A stretch of 64,000 nt of DNA from Stagnimonas sp. (GCA_030696045.1 JAUYNO010000004.1:37328-101327), one strand, 5' to 3'. Counted from the stretch's first letter, positions 55,419 through 64,000 are shown. Notes: a model not told the origin generated them from the letters alone. A program made the numbers and translations.

Positions 55419-57386
55419 ATGAGTAAAAAAGGCAGCGCCACGCTGCGCTTCGGCGTCGGCTGTTCACTGCTGGCGGTGCCCTTGGGCGCCATGGCCTTCC
55501 CTTTCCAGTACGAGGAGTTCAAGGGCAGCTTCGACACCACGGTGTCGGCCGGCATGACCTTGCGCACTCAATCGGCGGACAAAAGCCTGATCGGCATCGC
55601 CAATGACGGCACAGCGCGCTCGGTCAACGAGGACGACGGCAACCTCGGTTTTGACCAGGGCGACCTGGTGTCCGGCGTGCTCAAGGCCACCCACGACCTG
55701 GAGATCAAGTGGCGCGACTACGGTGTCTTCAGCCGGGTCAACTACTTCTATGACGCCGTCGCCGACGGCGCCAGCCATCGCGAAGACCGCTTCAACGCCG
55801 CCGGCCTGGCCGAGACCGCGCGCAAGCAGCACGACTACGAACTGGGCAAGCGCGGACGGGACCGCCTGGTGTCGGAAATCGACACCCTCGACCTGTTCGT
55901 CTACGGCAATTTCGATCTTGCCGGTCACAAGCTCTCGGCCCGCTTCGGCAAGCAGGTGGTGAGTTGGGGCGAGAGCACCTTCATCGGCAACAGCATCAAT
56001 TCGATCAACCCGATTGACGTCGCCAAGATTCGCGCACCGGGTGCCGAACTCAAGGAGGCCCTGATCCCAACCGCCTTGCTGTGGAGCTCCCTGCAGCTCA
56101 GCAACAGCCTGAGCCTGGAGGGCGTCTGGCTGACGGCCTATGAAAAGACCCTGATCGACCCGCGCGGCAGCTTCTTCTCCAGCAGTGATATCGCCTCGGA
56201 CGACGGCGACCGGGCGGTGGTCAGCTTCGGCCGGCGCGAGGACGACAATGAACCCACGCGCATCCCGGCGGGCGCCAACGCCGCATCCGCCAGCGTCTGG
56301 GTGCCGCGCCAAGCCGGCCCGGGCGTCGACGACGCCACAAAGCAGTTTGGCGTCGCGCTGCGCTACTTCGCCGAACAACTGGCGAGCACCGAGTTCGGGC
56401 TCTATTACCTGCGCTACCACAGCCGCACACCCTTGATCTCGGCGATCCGTGGCGGGGCCACCGCGTCGGGCGGCAACGCTACCAATGCGACCAACACCGC
56501 CAACCCGCTGTGTTCGAGTCAGACCACACCAACCGCCAACTGCCGCACCAGCTACTTTGTCGAATTCCCCGGCAGCATCGACCTGTACGGGCTCAGCTTC
56601 AACACCACGATACCCTGGGGAATCGCGCTGCAAGGCGAGTATTCCTACCGCCCCAACCAGCCAACCCAGCTCTCGGGCACCGAGATCCTGCTGACCGCTC
56701 TTGGCGTTCCCAGCAGCCTGAGCCCGGCACCGCTGCCTGCAGGTACTTACATCAAGGGCTACCGCAGCGTCGACATGCACCAGTTGCAGGTGACCGGGAC
56801 CAAGGCCTTCGGTCCCACACTCGGCGCCGAGCAGTTCGTGCTGGTGGGCGAAGCCGGCGTGACCCACATGGAGCTGCCGGACGCGCTGCGCTTCAACGGA
56901 CCTGGCGCCGGCCTGCCGGCCTGCGGCTTCGCCACGGCGGCGACACTCGCTGCGGTTTCCAACGGCTCCTGCCAAGAGAACGTCGGTGGCGGCTTCGCCA
57001 CCGACAATTCCTGGGGCTACCGGCTGGTCAGCCGCATGGACTTCGAAAATGCGATCGGCCCAGCACAGCTTTCCCCACGCCTGGTCTTCGCGCACGACGT
57101 CAACGGGGTCGGTCCGAGCTTCAACCACGGCACCAAGGCGGTCACGCTTGGCCTGGGCATCAACTACCTGCAGCGCTGGCAGGGTGATATCGGCTACACG
57201 GCCTTCTTCGGCGGCCGGACCTATGCCGGAACCGATCCAGTGCCGCCCGGGGTCGACATCAACCCGGACCCCAACGCCACCACCCTGTCGCCGGGCGATA
57301 CCAGCCAATCGGCGTCCTTCGCCACCAGCGCCAATCCCAACAAGGATCGCGACTTCCTCGCGGTCAGCGTTTCCTACGCGTTTTAA
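55419..57386 (+). CDS. DUF1302 outer-membrane protein
   Basis: A 655-residue exported protein. A signal peptide (about residues 1-28, ending GAMA) is followed by FPFQYEEFKGSFDTTVSAGM. Long barrel-like strands follow, with WGESTFIGNSINSINPIDVAKIRAPG as the family hallmark, ending FLAVSVSYAF with terminal Phe. Strong GAGGAG site. DUF1302 and DUF1329 proteins are encoded as pairs. They are linked in some pseudomonads and related bacteria to RND pumps and to uptake or export of hydrophobic compounds. No RND gene is present here. Confidence 0.92.
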   Translation: MSKKGSATLRFGVGCSLLAVPLGAMAFPFQYEEFKGSFDTTVSAGMTLRTQSADKSLIGIANDGTARSVNEDDGNLGFDQGDLVSGVLKATHDLEIKWRDYGVFSRVNYFYDAVADGASHREDRFNAAGLAETARKQHDYELGKRGRDRLVSEIDTLDLFVYGNFDLAGHKLSARFGKQVVSWGESTFIGNSINSINPIDVAKIRAPGAELKEALIPTALLWSSLQLSNSLSLEGVWLTAYEKTLIDPRGSFFSSSDIASDDGDRAVVSFGRREDDNEPTRIPAGANAASASVWVPRQAGPGVDDATKQFGVALRYFAEQLASTEFGLYYLRYHSRTPLISAIRGGATASGGNATNATNTANPLCSSQTTPTANCRTSYFVEFPGSIDLYGLSFNTTIPWGIALQGEYSYRPNQPTQLSGTEILLTALGVPSSLSPAPLPAGTYIKGYRSVDMHQLQVTGTKAFGPTLGAEQFVLVGEAGVTHMELPDALRFNGPGAGLPACGFATAATLAAVSNGSCQENVGGGFATDNSWGYRLVSRMDFENAIGPAQLSPRLVFAHDVNGVGPSFNHGTKAVTLGLGINYLQRWQGDIGYTAFFGGRTYAGTDPVPPGVDINPDPNATTLSPGDTSQSASFATSANPNKDRDFLAVSVSYAF

Positions 57387-57413
57387 GTCCTTCGCGACAC
57401 GGAGAGATATTCC

Positions 57414-58772
57414 ATGCGCACACCGTTCCTACTGACCGCCTTGCTGGCGGCAAGCCTGAGTTCGATGACGGCCCAGGCCGCCGTCTCGGCCGCCGAGGCT
57501 GAAAAGCTCGGCACCACCCTGACCCCGATCGGCGCCGAGAAAGCCGGCAATGCCGCCGGCACCATTCCGGCCTGGGATGGCGGCAACGCCGCAGTGCCGG
57601 CGGGCTTCGTCACCGGCAGCCACTATCCCGACCCCTTCGCGGACGACAAGCCGCAGTTCACCATCGATGCCAGCAACGCCGACAAATACAAGGACAACCT
57701 CAGCCCCGGACAGCTGGCGCTGCTGAAGCGCTACCCGACCTGGAAGCTGAAGGTCTACCCGACCCGACGCAGCGCCGCCTACCCGGTCGGCATCTACGCC
57801 GAAACCAAGGCCAACGCCACCAAGGTGAAACTGGTCAAGGGCGGCAACGGCATCGAAGGCACCAATGGCGGCGTGCCCTTCCCGATCCCCGCGTCCGGCC
57901 TGGAGGCGATCTGGAATCACCTGACCGTCTACAAGGGCGATACCTATGCCACCTCCTGGGCGCAGGCACCGGTCACCGCCGGCGGTGACTACAACCTGGT
58001 GAAGTTCGATTACGAGTACGACTTCTCCTACGGCAACCAGAAAAAGTCGCCCGCCGAGCGCGAGGACAACCTGCTGTTCTACTTCCTGCAGACGGTCAAG
58101 GAACCGCCGCGCCTGGCCGGCTCCATCCTGCTGGTGGACGACTTCATCGATCAGGTGAAAACACCGCGCAAGGCCTGGACCTACAACCCGGGACAACGCC
58201 GCGTGCGCCTGGCCCCCACCGTGGTCTACGACAACCCGGGCACCGCTGCCGATGGCCTGCGCACCAACGACGACTTCTTCATGTACAACGGCGCCACCGA
58301 CCGCTATGACTGGAAGCTGGTGGGCAAGAAGGAAATGTACATCCCCTACAACGGCTACAAGATCAACGGCAACACGCTGAAGATCAAGGATGTGCTGAAG
58401 GCAGGTCACGTCAATCCCGAGCCCGCCCGCTACGAGTTGCACCGGGTCTGGGTGGTGGAGGCGATGCTGAAGCCCGGCACCTCGCACGTCTACAAGCGTC
58501 GGACCTTCTATCTCGACGAGGACAGCTGGGTGATCCACGTGGTCGACGCCTACGACAACCGCGACCAGCTCTGGCGCGTGGCGGAGCAGCACAGTTATGG
58601 CTACTACGACGTGCCCTTCCTGGCGCCCGGCCTGGAAGTCCACCACGATCTGCAATCCGGCCGCTACATCGCCCTGAGCCTGCGCAACGAGGAGGCCAAG
58701 GTGTACCAGCCGATCAAGCGCACACCGGCCGACTTCACGCCCGATGCGCTGCGCACCAAGGGCACGCGCTAG
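57414..58772 (+). CDS. DUF1329 periplasmic/outer-membrane protein
   Basis: A 452-residue exported protein with a signal peptide (1-22, SSMTAQA). AEKLGTTLTPIGAEKAGNAAGTIPAWDGG is the family start; KKEMYIPYNGYKIN, RRTFYLDEDSWVI and HSYGYYDVPFLAPGLEV follow. The fold is LolA-like, suggesting a hydrophobic ligand. It follows its DUF1302 partner by 27 bases and ends at a bidirectional terminator. Confidence 0.95.
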   Translation: MRTPFLLTALLAASLSSMTAQAAVSAAEAEKLGTTLTPIGAEKAGNAAGTIPAWDGGNAAVPAGFVTGSHYPDPFADDKPQFTIDASNADKYKDNLSPGQLALLKRYPTWKLKVYPTRRSAAYPVGIYAETKANATKVKLVKGGNGIEGTNGGVPFPIPASGLEAIWNHLTVYKGDTYATSWAQAPVTAGGDYNLVKFDYEYDFSYGNQKKSPAEREDNLLFYFLQTVKEPPRLAGSILLVDDFIDQVKTPRKAWTYNPGQRRVRLAPTVVYDNPGTAADGLRTNDDFFMYNGATDRYDWKLVGKKEMYIPYNGYKINGNTLKIKDVLKAGHVNPEPARYELHRVWVVEAMLKPGTSHVYKRRTFYLDEDSWVIHVVDAYDNRDQLWRVAEQHSYGYYDVPFLAPGLEVHHDLQSGRYIALSLRNEEAKVYQPIKRTPADFTPDALRTKGTR

Positions 58773-58790
58773 ACCTTCCACGCCGCCACG

Positions 58791-58823
58791 AAAAAGCCCC
58801 CGGCCTTGGCCGGGGGCTTTTTT
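58791..58823. terminator. bidirectional terminator between DUF1329 and the alpha-E gene
   Basis: An 11-bp perfect stem (AGCCCCCGGCC / GGCCGGGGGCT) with a 2-base loop has five A on the left and six T on the right. It serves both converging transcripts. Confidence 0.95.
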
Positions 58824-58833
58824 GTCCGCCGGA

Positions 58834-59763
58834 TCAGTTGCGGAAGTAGGACTCGACGATGGCGTCGTCAAGCTGGCCGAGGCCGATCTGGATCTCGTCC
58901 ATGAACAGCGCCAGGCCATCGGACTGGTTCAGCAGCGACTCGATGTTGGCGTCCATGATGAGCGCCTTGGTGCGCTCGATGGCGCGTTCCACCTTGCGAC
59001 TCGGTGGCAGGAACGGCATCGTGGTGCCGATCATCGAGAGACAGAAGCTGACGCTGCGCGGGAACTGCCGGTCCTGCAGCAGGAAGCGCAGCACGCCCGG
59101 GCCGTTGACCCGCGAACGCACATGCCGCCGGTACATCTGGTAGGCCGTGAGCGACTTCAGCACGCTCATCCACTGGATGTTGTCGAACGGCGTCAGGCTG
59201 GCATCGGCCTGGAACAGCCGCGAAGAGCGCACGTCAAGGATGCGGGTGGTCATGTCCGCCTGTTCGAGGTTGGTGCCCATGCGCAGGAACTGGAAGCCGA
59301 CGTCGCGGCTCATGTTCGAGGTCAGCACCCCGATGGTGGTCATCGCCCCGCTGATGACGCCCTGCAGGAACTCCTGCCGGCGCGCGCGCATGACGCTGCG
59401 CTCGCCGCGCTCCTGCACGAACAGGTAGAGATCGTTGAGTCGCTCCCAGGCCTCGCGCGGCATGCAGTCGCGGGACACCCGCGCGATCTCGCGGGCGTAG
59501 TTGAGGCTGGAAAAGATCGCGCCCGGATTGCGCTCGTCCATCATCGTGAAGCGGACGACGTTGTCCTCCGTCGGCTGGCCGCCGGCGGCGCGGAAGCTGA
59601 CATCGGCGCCGGTGATCTCCAGCAGTGGCGCCCAGCCCACCGTGACATTGCGCGGCAGGTCCAGCATCAGGTTGGCGTGGACGTTGATCAGGCGGGCGGT
59701 GTTTTCGGCACGCTGCAAATAACGGCCGAACCAGTACAGGTTGTCAGCGACGCGGGACAGCAT
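58834..59763 (-). CDS. alpha-E domain protein (DUF403)
   Basis: A 309-residue all-helical protein. MLSRVADNLYWFGRYLQRAENTARLI is the family signature, with a conserved Arg-Glu pair; FLRMGTNLEQADMTTRILDVR follows. The role is unknown. It is predicted to work with the ATP-grasp ligase encoded immediately before it, whose TGA overlaps this ATG by one base (TGATG order on the minus strand). Confidence 0.94.
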   Translation of the reverse strand: MLSRVADNLYWFGRYLQRAENTARLINVHANLMLDLPRNVTVGWAPLLEITGADVSFRAAGGQPTEDNVVRFTMMDERNPGAIFSSLNYAREIARVSRDCMPREAWERLNDLYLFVQERGERSVMRARRQEFLQGVISGAMTTIGVLTSNMSRDVGFQFLRMGTNLEQADMTTRILDVRSSRLFQADASLTPFDNIQWMSVLKSLTAYQMYRRHVRSRVNGPGVLRFLLQDRQFPRSVSFCLSMIGTTMPFLPPSRKVERAIERTKALIMDANIESLLNQSDGLALFMDEIQIGLGQLDDAIVESYFRN

Positions 59764-61256
59764 CAGTCGGCTCCCTGCGATTGCGACTGCGCCGCCAGCG
59801 CGTCGACGTCGGTGTCGACGATCCAGGTGTCCTTGCTGCCACCGCCCTGGGAACTGTTGACCACCAGCGAGCCCTTCACCATCGCCACCCGGGTCAGGCC
59901 GCCGGTGGTGACGTAGGCGCCGCCGTCCGGCCGCGACAGGATGAACGGCCGCAGGTCCAGATGGCGCGGCTGCACGCCCTCGTCGGTGATGGTCGGCGCG
60001 GTCGACAACGCCAGGGTCGGCTGCGCCATGTAGTTGCGCGGATTCTTCAGGATCAGCTCGCGGAATTTCTCGCGCTCGGCCTTGGTCGCGCGCGGGCCGA
60101 TCAGCATGCCGTAGCCACCGGACTCGTTGGCCGGCTTGACTACCAGCTTGTCCAGATTGGCGAGCACATAGGCGCGCTGCTTTTCGTCCATGCACAGGTA
60201 GCTGGGCACGTTAGGCAGGATCGGCTCCTCGCCCAGGTAGTACTTGATCATCTGCGGCACGTAGGCATAGACCACCTTGTCGTCCGCCACCCCGGCACCC
60301 GGCGCATTGGCCAGGGCCACCTTGCCCTTGATCCAGGCGCGCATCAGCCCCGGCGCGCCCAGCATGGAGTCGGGGCGGAAGGCCTCGGGGTCGAGGAACA
60401 GGTCATCGACCCGGCGGTAGATCACGTCCACCCGCTTCAGGCCATAGATCGTGCGCATGTGCACGCAGTCGTCGTCGCCGACCACTAGGTCGTTGCCCTC
60501 GACCAGCTCCACCCCCATCTGCTGGGCGAGATAGGCATGCTCGAAGTAGGCGCTGTTGTAGATGCCCGGGGTCAGCAGCACGACGGTGGGACTGTCCAGC
60601 GGACGTGGCGACAGGGCCGCGAGCATGTCGTAGAGCTGGGCCGGATAGTCGTCGACGGGGCGGATCGTCGTGGTCTCGAAGATCTCCGGCCAGACCCTCT
60701 TGGTCACCAGGCGGTTCTCCAGCATGTAGCTGACGCCGCTGGGCACCCGCAGGTTGTCCTCGAGCACATAGAGGGTACCGTCGCCGTCGCGGACCAGATC
60801 GGTGCCACAGATATGCGCCCAAACCCCGCCGCGCGGCTTGACGCCCACGCATTGCGGCCGGAAGTTGACGCTCTCGGCCAGCACTTCGCCCGGAAAAATC
60901 TTGTCCTTGACGATCTTCTGGGCGCCGTAGACATCCTGGATGAAATGATTCAGCGCCCGTGTGCGCTGCTTGAGGCCGGCCTCGGCACGCTCCCATTCCC
61001 TGGCGGTGATGACCCGGGGAATGATGTCGAACGGCCAGGCACGATCAACGTTCTTGCCCTCGGTATAGACCGTGAACGTGACCCCCATGATCTTGATCGC
61101 CAGATCCGCCGCCAGGCGTCGCTCGGCGAGGTCCTTGGGCGACAGATTGGCCAGGTAATCGATCAGCCGTTCGGCGCCGGCCCTCGGCTTGCCGTCGGCG
61201 TCGAGAAGCTCGTCGTAGTACTCACTGCTGCGGTAATCGCGCCACTCAACGGCCAT
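59763..61256 (-). CDS. circularly permuted ATP-grasp protein (DUF404/DUF407)
   Basis: A 497-residue predicted peptide or amide ligase. VWAHICGTDLVRDGDGTLYVLEDNLRVPSG holds metal and ATP residues, TPGIYNSAYFEHAYLAQQMG the permuted substrate part, and KLVVKPANESGGYGMLIGP the ATP-binding loop. It is full length. Family knowledge: these ligases occur with alpha-E, transglutaminase-like and Anbu proteins. The product is unknown. It is divergent from minC with 128 bases between. Confidence 0.95.
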   Translation of the reverse strand: MAVEWRDYRSSEYYDELLDADGKPRAGAERLIDYLANLSPKDLAERRLAADLAIKIMGVTFTVYTEGKNVDRAWPFDIIPRVITAREWERAEAGLKQRTRALNHFIQDVYGAQKIVKDKIFPGEVLAESVNFRPQCVGVKPRGGVWAHICGTDLVRDGDGTLYVLEDNLRVPSGVSYMLENRLVTKRVWPEIFETTTIRPVDDYPAQLYDMLAALSPRPLDSPTVVLLTPGIYNSAYFEHAYLAQQMGVELVEGNDLVVGDDDCVHMRTIYGLKRVDVIYRRVDDLFLDPEAFRPDSMLGAPGLMRAWIKGKVALANAPGAGVADDKVVYAYVPQMIKYYLGEEPILPNVPSYLCMDEKQRAYVLANLDKLVVKPANESGGYGMLIGPRATKAEREKFRELILKNPRNYMAQPTLALSTAPTITDEGVQPRHLDLRPFILSRPDGGAYVTTGGLTRVAMVKGSLVVNSSQGGGSKDTWIVDTDVDALAAQSQSQGAD

Positions 61257-61287
61257 AAGTGCTGCCTGGGGGGCCTTTTTCGATTTG

Positions 61288-61300
61288 GTTAGAAGCTAAC
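61288..61300. promoter_or_regulatory. palindrome in the ATP-grasp/minC divergent promoter region
   Basis: GTTAG-AAG-CTAAC, a perfect 5-bp inverted repeat. On the minus strand it overlaps a possible TTGCGA-N17-TAACCA promoter for the ATP-grasp gene. An extended -10 (TG-C-TAGACT, near 61350) would serve minC. Both are weak patterns. Confidence 0.3.
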
Positions 61301-61384
61301 ACGCTCATTCGCAAAACGCAGGCCAGCCCGGCTCGGACCGACGGCAGCGGATGCTAGACTGCCCCCAGCAAACTCACTGAACCG

Positions 61385-62080
61385 ATGGCCCGCACCGCAC
61401 CCGCCCTGGAACTCAAAGGCCGCATGCTTTCCACCACCCGTCTGCGGGTGCTGAAGGCTGACCTCGCCGCCATCGAAGACCATCTCGCCGATCTGGCCCG
61501 GCAGATGCCGCAGGCCATCAAGGGCATGGCCGTGGTGCTGGAAAGCGAAGAGGCTCTGGACCTGGACAGCCTGCTGCGGCTCTTGCGCGGTCAGGGCATC
61601 CAGACACTCGGCGTCACCGAAGGTCCGCTGGCCGCCGCCGCCACCGCCGCCGGGCTGGCGGTGCTGCCGCGCGACGGCCGTGGCAGCCGCGCGGAACCGC
61701 CGCCGGCCCCTGCCGCTCCGGCGGCCGCAGTTGCGCCGCCGCCGCGCCGCGATACCCGTATCGTCACCGAGCCGGTTCGGTCCGGCCAGCAGATCTACGC
61801 GGAAAACGCCGACCTGGTGGTGCTCTCGGCCGTGAGCCCGGGCGCGGAGGTGATCGCCGACGGTTGCGTACACGTCTACGGCCTCCTGCGCGGCCGGGCC
61901 ATCGCTGGCGCACGGGGCGATACGGCGGCGCGCATCTTCGTGCGGCGCTTCGAAGCGGAATTGGTGGCCGTCGCCGGCGTCTACGCGGTGGCGGAACAGA
62001 TGAAGGACCGGCCGCGTGGCGAGCCGGCGCAGGTGCTGCTCCGCGATGGCAAGCTCGCCATCGAATCGCTGGGCAGCTGA
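61385..62080 (+). CDS. minC: septum site-determining protein MinC
   Basis: A 231-residue FtsZ inhibitor. The N-terminal domain (1-100) is followed by an Ala/Pro linker (about 103-122) and a C-terminal beta-helix (VRSGQQIYAENADLVVLSAVSPGAEVIADGCVHVYGLLRGRA) that binds MinD. The order minC-minD-minE is standard. Confidence 0.96.
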   Translation: MARTAPALELKGRMLSTTRLRVLKADLAAIEDHLADLARQMPQAIKGMAVVLESEEALDLDSLLRLLRGQGIQTLGVTEGPLAAAATAAGLAVLPRDGRGSRAEPPPAPAAPAAAVAPPPRRDTRIVTEPVRSGQQIYAENADLVVLSAVSPGAEVIADGCVHVYGLLRGRAIAGARGDTAARIFVRRFEAELVAVAGVYAVAEQMKDRPRGEPAQVLLRDGKLAIESLGS

Positions 62081-62110
62081 ACAGCAACTCAATCAGGGCA
62101 GGGAACTACC

Positions 62111-62920
62111 GTGGCCAAGATCATCGTCACCACCTCCGGCAAGGGCGGCGTCGGCAAGACCACCACCAGCGCCAGCTTTTCCACCGGCCTGGCGCAACGC
62201 GGCAAGAAAGTCGCGGTCATCGACTTCGATGTCGGCCTGCGCAATCTCGATCTCATCATGGGCTGCGAGCGGCGCGTGGTGTTCGACTTCGTCAACGTCA
62301 TCCAGGGCGAGGCCAACCTCAAGCAGGCCCTGATCCGCGACAAGGGCAACGAGAACCTCTACATCCTCGCCGCCAGCCAGACCCGGGACAAGGATGCCCT
62401 CTCGCTCGAAGGCGTCGAGAAGGTGCTCAACGAACTTGCCGACCAGGGCTTCGACTACATCGTCTGCGACTCGCCTGCCGGCATCGAGCGCGGCGCCCAT
62501 CACGCCATGTACTTCGCCGACGAGGCGCTGGTGGTCACCAACCCGGAAGTCAGCTCGGTGCGCGACTCGGATCGCGTCATCGGCCTGCTCGCCAGCAAGA
62601 CCCGCAAGGCCGAACGCGGCGAAAAACTGCAGGAGCACCTGGTGCTGACCCGCTACAACCCGCTGCGGGTCGAGAAGGGCGAAATGCTCTCCGTCAAGGA
62701 CGTGCAGGACATCCTGGCGATTCCGCTACTGGGCGTGATCCCCGAAAGCGCCACGGTGCTGACCAGCTCCAATGCCGGCGCGCCGGTGATCGCCGACCCG
62801 CTCAGCGATGCCGGCCAGGCCTACCAGGACCTGGTCGCCCGCTTCCTCGGCGAAGACCGACCGATGCGTTTCATGACCGTCGAGAAAAAGGGGCTGTTCA
62901 ACAAGCTCTTCGGCGGTTGA
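62111..62920 (+). CDS. minD: septum site-determining ATPase MinD
   Basis: A 269-residue membrane-cycling ATPase. The deviant Walker A is GKGGVGKTTTS (10-20), DFDVGLRNLDLIMGCERR follows, and the C-terminal amphipathic membrane helix is KKGLFNKLFGG. It directs MinC to the cell poles. Confidence 0.98.
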   Translation: MAKIIVTTSGKGGVGKTTTSASFSTGLAQRGKKVAVIDFDVGLRNLDLIMGCERRVVFDFVNVIQGEANLKQALIRDKGNENLYILAASQTRDKDALSLEGVEKVLNELADQGFDYIVCDSPAGIERGAHHAMYFADEALVVTNPEVSSVRDSDRVIGLLASKTRKAERGEKLQEHLVLTRYNPLRVEKGEMLSVKDVQDILAIPLLGVIPESATVLTSSNAGAPVIADPLSDAGQAYQDLVARFLGEDRPMRFMTVEKKGLFNKLFGG

Positions 62921-62924
62921 GGAC

Positions 62925-63206
62925 ATGGCCATGGACTTGATGAGTTTTTTCCGCGCCAAGAAACCGGCCACGGCACAACTCGCTCGTGACCGGCTGATGG
63001 TGGCCGTTGCCTGGCAGCGCGACAACGACGGCCGCCGCAACGCCGGGCCCAGCTACCTGCCACAGCTGCGTGAAGAACTGCTCGCCGTGGTACGCAAGTA
63101 CGTGCAGGTCGCCGACGGCGCCGTGCAGGTCAACGTGCAACGCGAGGACGGCCTGGAAGTGCTGGAAATGAACATCGCGCTACCGGAGGCAAGGCCGGGC
63201 AGCTGA
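62925..63206 (+). CDS. minE: cell division topological specificity factor MinE
   Basis: A 93-residue protein. The N-terminal membrane-targeting helix is LMSFFRAKKPATAQ, LARDRLMVAVA is the MinD-binding part, and LREELLAVVRKYV starts the dimer domain. It begins 4 bases after minD. ATG 62925 is used; ATG 62931 would shorten it by two residues. Confidence 0.97.
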   Translation: MAMDLMSFFRAKKPATAQLARDRLMVAVAWQRDNDGRRNAGPSYLPQLREELLAVVRKYVQVADGAVQVNVQREDGLEVLEMNIALPEARPGS

Positions 63207-63222
63207 GGCCGCCGCAGCCGGC

Positions 63223-63254
63223 AAAAAGCCCTCTCAAGCGAGGGCTTTTTGTTT
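63223..63254. terminator. bidirectional terminator between minE and fadD
   Basis: AGCCCTC-TCAAGC-GAGGGCT is flanked by five A on the left and a T-run on the right, serving both converging transcripts. Confidence 0.92.
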
Positions 63255-63276
63255 GTCGCTCCCGGCCCCGCCCCGG

Positions 63277-64000
63277 CTACTTGTGACGCAATTCCTTGCG
63301 CAGGATCTTGCCGACATTGCTCTTGGGTAGCGCGTCGCGGAACTCGATGGTCTTGGGCACCTTGTAGCCGGTCAGCATTTCCTTGCAGTGGCTACGTAGC
63401 ACCTCGACGCCCAGCGCCGGGTCCTTCTTGACCACGAACACCTTCACCGCCTCCCCGGTCTTGGCATCCGGCACGCCGATGCAGGCGCATTCGAGAACGC
63501 CGGGGTGGCGCGCCACCACGTCCACGCTCTCGCTCGGAGAGACGATGAAGCCGCTGACCAGGATCATGTCCTTCTTGCGGTCCACGATCTTGAAGTAGCC
63601 CTTCGCGTCCATCACCGCGACATCGCCGGTCTTCAGGAAACCGTCGGCGGTGAACACCTTGGCGTTTTCGTCGGGCTTGTTCCAGTAGCCGCGCATCACC
63701 TGCGGCCCCTTCACGCACAACTCCCCCGGCTCGCCGGCGGCTACGACCTTGTCGTCATCGTCGCGCAGGCTGATGTGGGTGGATGGCAGCGGCAGGCCAA
63801 TGCTGCCGTTCCAGTCCGGCATGTGCAGCGGGCCGAAACAGACGCCGGGCGAGGTTTCCGACAGGCCATAGCCTTCGGTCAGGGTCTTGCCGGTGACGGC
63901 CTTCCACTTGCTGGCCACCGCCTGCTGCACGGCAGTGCCGCCACCGACAGTGAACTTCAGCGTCGAGAAATCGAGCGCATCAAAACCCGGCGTATGCAGC
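63277..64000 (-). CDS. fadD: long-chain fatty acid-CoA ligase (3' part; 5' end outside the window)
   Basis: The last 241 residues of an AMP-forming acyl-CoA synthetase. FSTLKFTVGGGTAVQQAVASKW and LTEGYGLSETSPGVCF are the adenylation region, TGDVAVMDAKGYFKIVDRKKD the FACS signature, and SNVGKILRKELR the C-terminal lysine motif. FadD usually has EIE after the hinge (YPNEIEDVV); here the segment is SPSESVDVV. The N-terminal AMP-binding site is beyond the right edge. Likely role: activating fatty acids for beta-oxidation. Confidence 0.92.
   Translation of the reverse strand, partial: LHTPGFDALDFSTLKFTVGGGTAVQQAVASKWKAVTGKTLTEGYGLSETSPGVCFGPLHMPDWNGSIGLPLPSTHISLRDDDDKVVAAGEPGELCVKGPQVMRGYWNKPDENAKVFTADGFLKTGDVAVMDAKGYFKIVDRKKDMILVSGFIVSPSESVDVVARHPGVLECACIGVPDAKTGEAVKVFVVKKDPALGVEVLRSHCKEMLTGYKVPKTIEFRDALPKSNVGKILRKELRHK

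Noticed and set aside
57000..58800. Possible frameshift between the DUF1302 and DUF1329 genes
   Set aside because: Both have complete signal peptides and normal ends; they are two separate genes 27 bases apart.

Overview
High-GC chromosomal DNA of a Gammaproteobacterium, probably from the Nevskiales/Xanthomonadales neighbourhood. The evidence is gene order: rhlB divergent from trxA-rho, radC and coaBC-dut-argB, holA-proA-nadD-rsfS-rlmH, rpmB-rpmG, minCDE, and an outer-membrane DUF1302-DUF1329 pair. I see no rRNA, tRNA, prophage, transposase or CRISPR array. Genes are tightly packed, many with 1-8 bp overlaps that imply translational coupling. The taxonomic call is inference.

Layout. 0.3-5 kb: TonB-dependent receptor and PHP-type lipoprotein, then an esterase. 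5-9 kb: a Ser/Thr kinase with a cyclic-nucleotide-binding domain, a ROK fructokinase and a diguanylate cyclase. 9-15.6 kb: small lipoprotein, very large penicillin-acylase-type lipoprotein, an HEXXH protein of unknown function, a transglutaminase-like protein and DUF2237. 15.6-26.3 kb: a long leftward run with a second diguanylate cyclase, gpmA, a ketone-body/leucine breakdown set (scoB, scoA, mvaB), a TauD-like dioxygenase overlapping an alkylsulfatase-like MBL lipoprotein, a gamma-carbonic anhydrase and an esterase. 26.4-26.7 kb: no credible gene but a promoter, several hairpins and a terminator, a candidate non-coding RNA. 26.8-35 kb: prlC, an H-NS-like protein, rho, trxA, rhlB, yrfG, cysQ and a VanY-like peptidase ending inside a REP element. 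35-40 kb: mgtE, a prohibitin-like gene and mtnBDC (methionine salvage) in one leftward run, then rpmG-rpmB. 40-54 kb: radC with an inserted M48 peptidase-LemA pair, coaBC-dut-argB, the holA-proA-nadD-rsfS-rlmH run and three small-molecule enzymes. 54-64 kb: the proteasome-like Anbu peptidase, DUF1302-DUF1329, an alpha-E protein and circularly permuted ATP-grasp pair, minCDE and the end of a fadD-type acyl-CoA ligase.

The most interesting system is the Anbu peptidase with ATP-grasp ligase, alpha-E protein and transglutaminase-like protease. These families are known to co-occur and have been predicted to make and process a peptide or protein modification. All four are here, but scattered over 47 kb, and an outer-membrane pair lies between Anbu and the ligase. 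Other unusual points are a fructokinase without its zinc cysteines, a Rho with a long disordered N-terminus, a RsfS with a histone-H1-like tail, and mirrored leaderless promoters between yrfG and cysQ.
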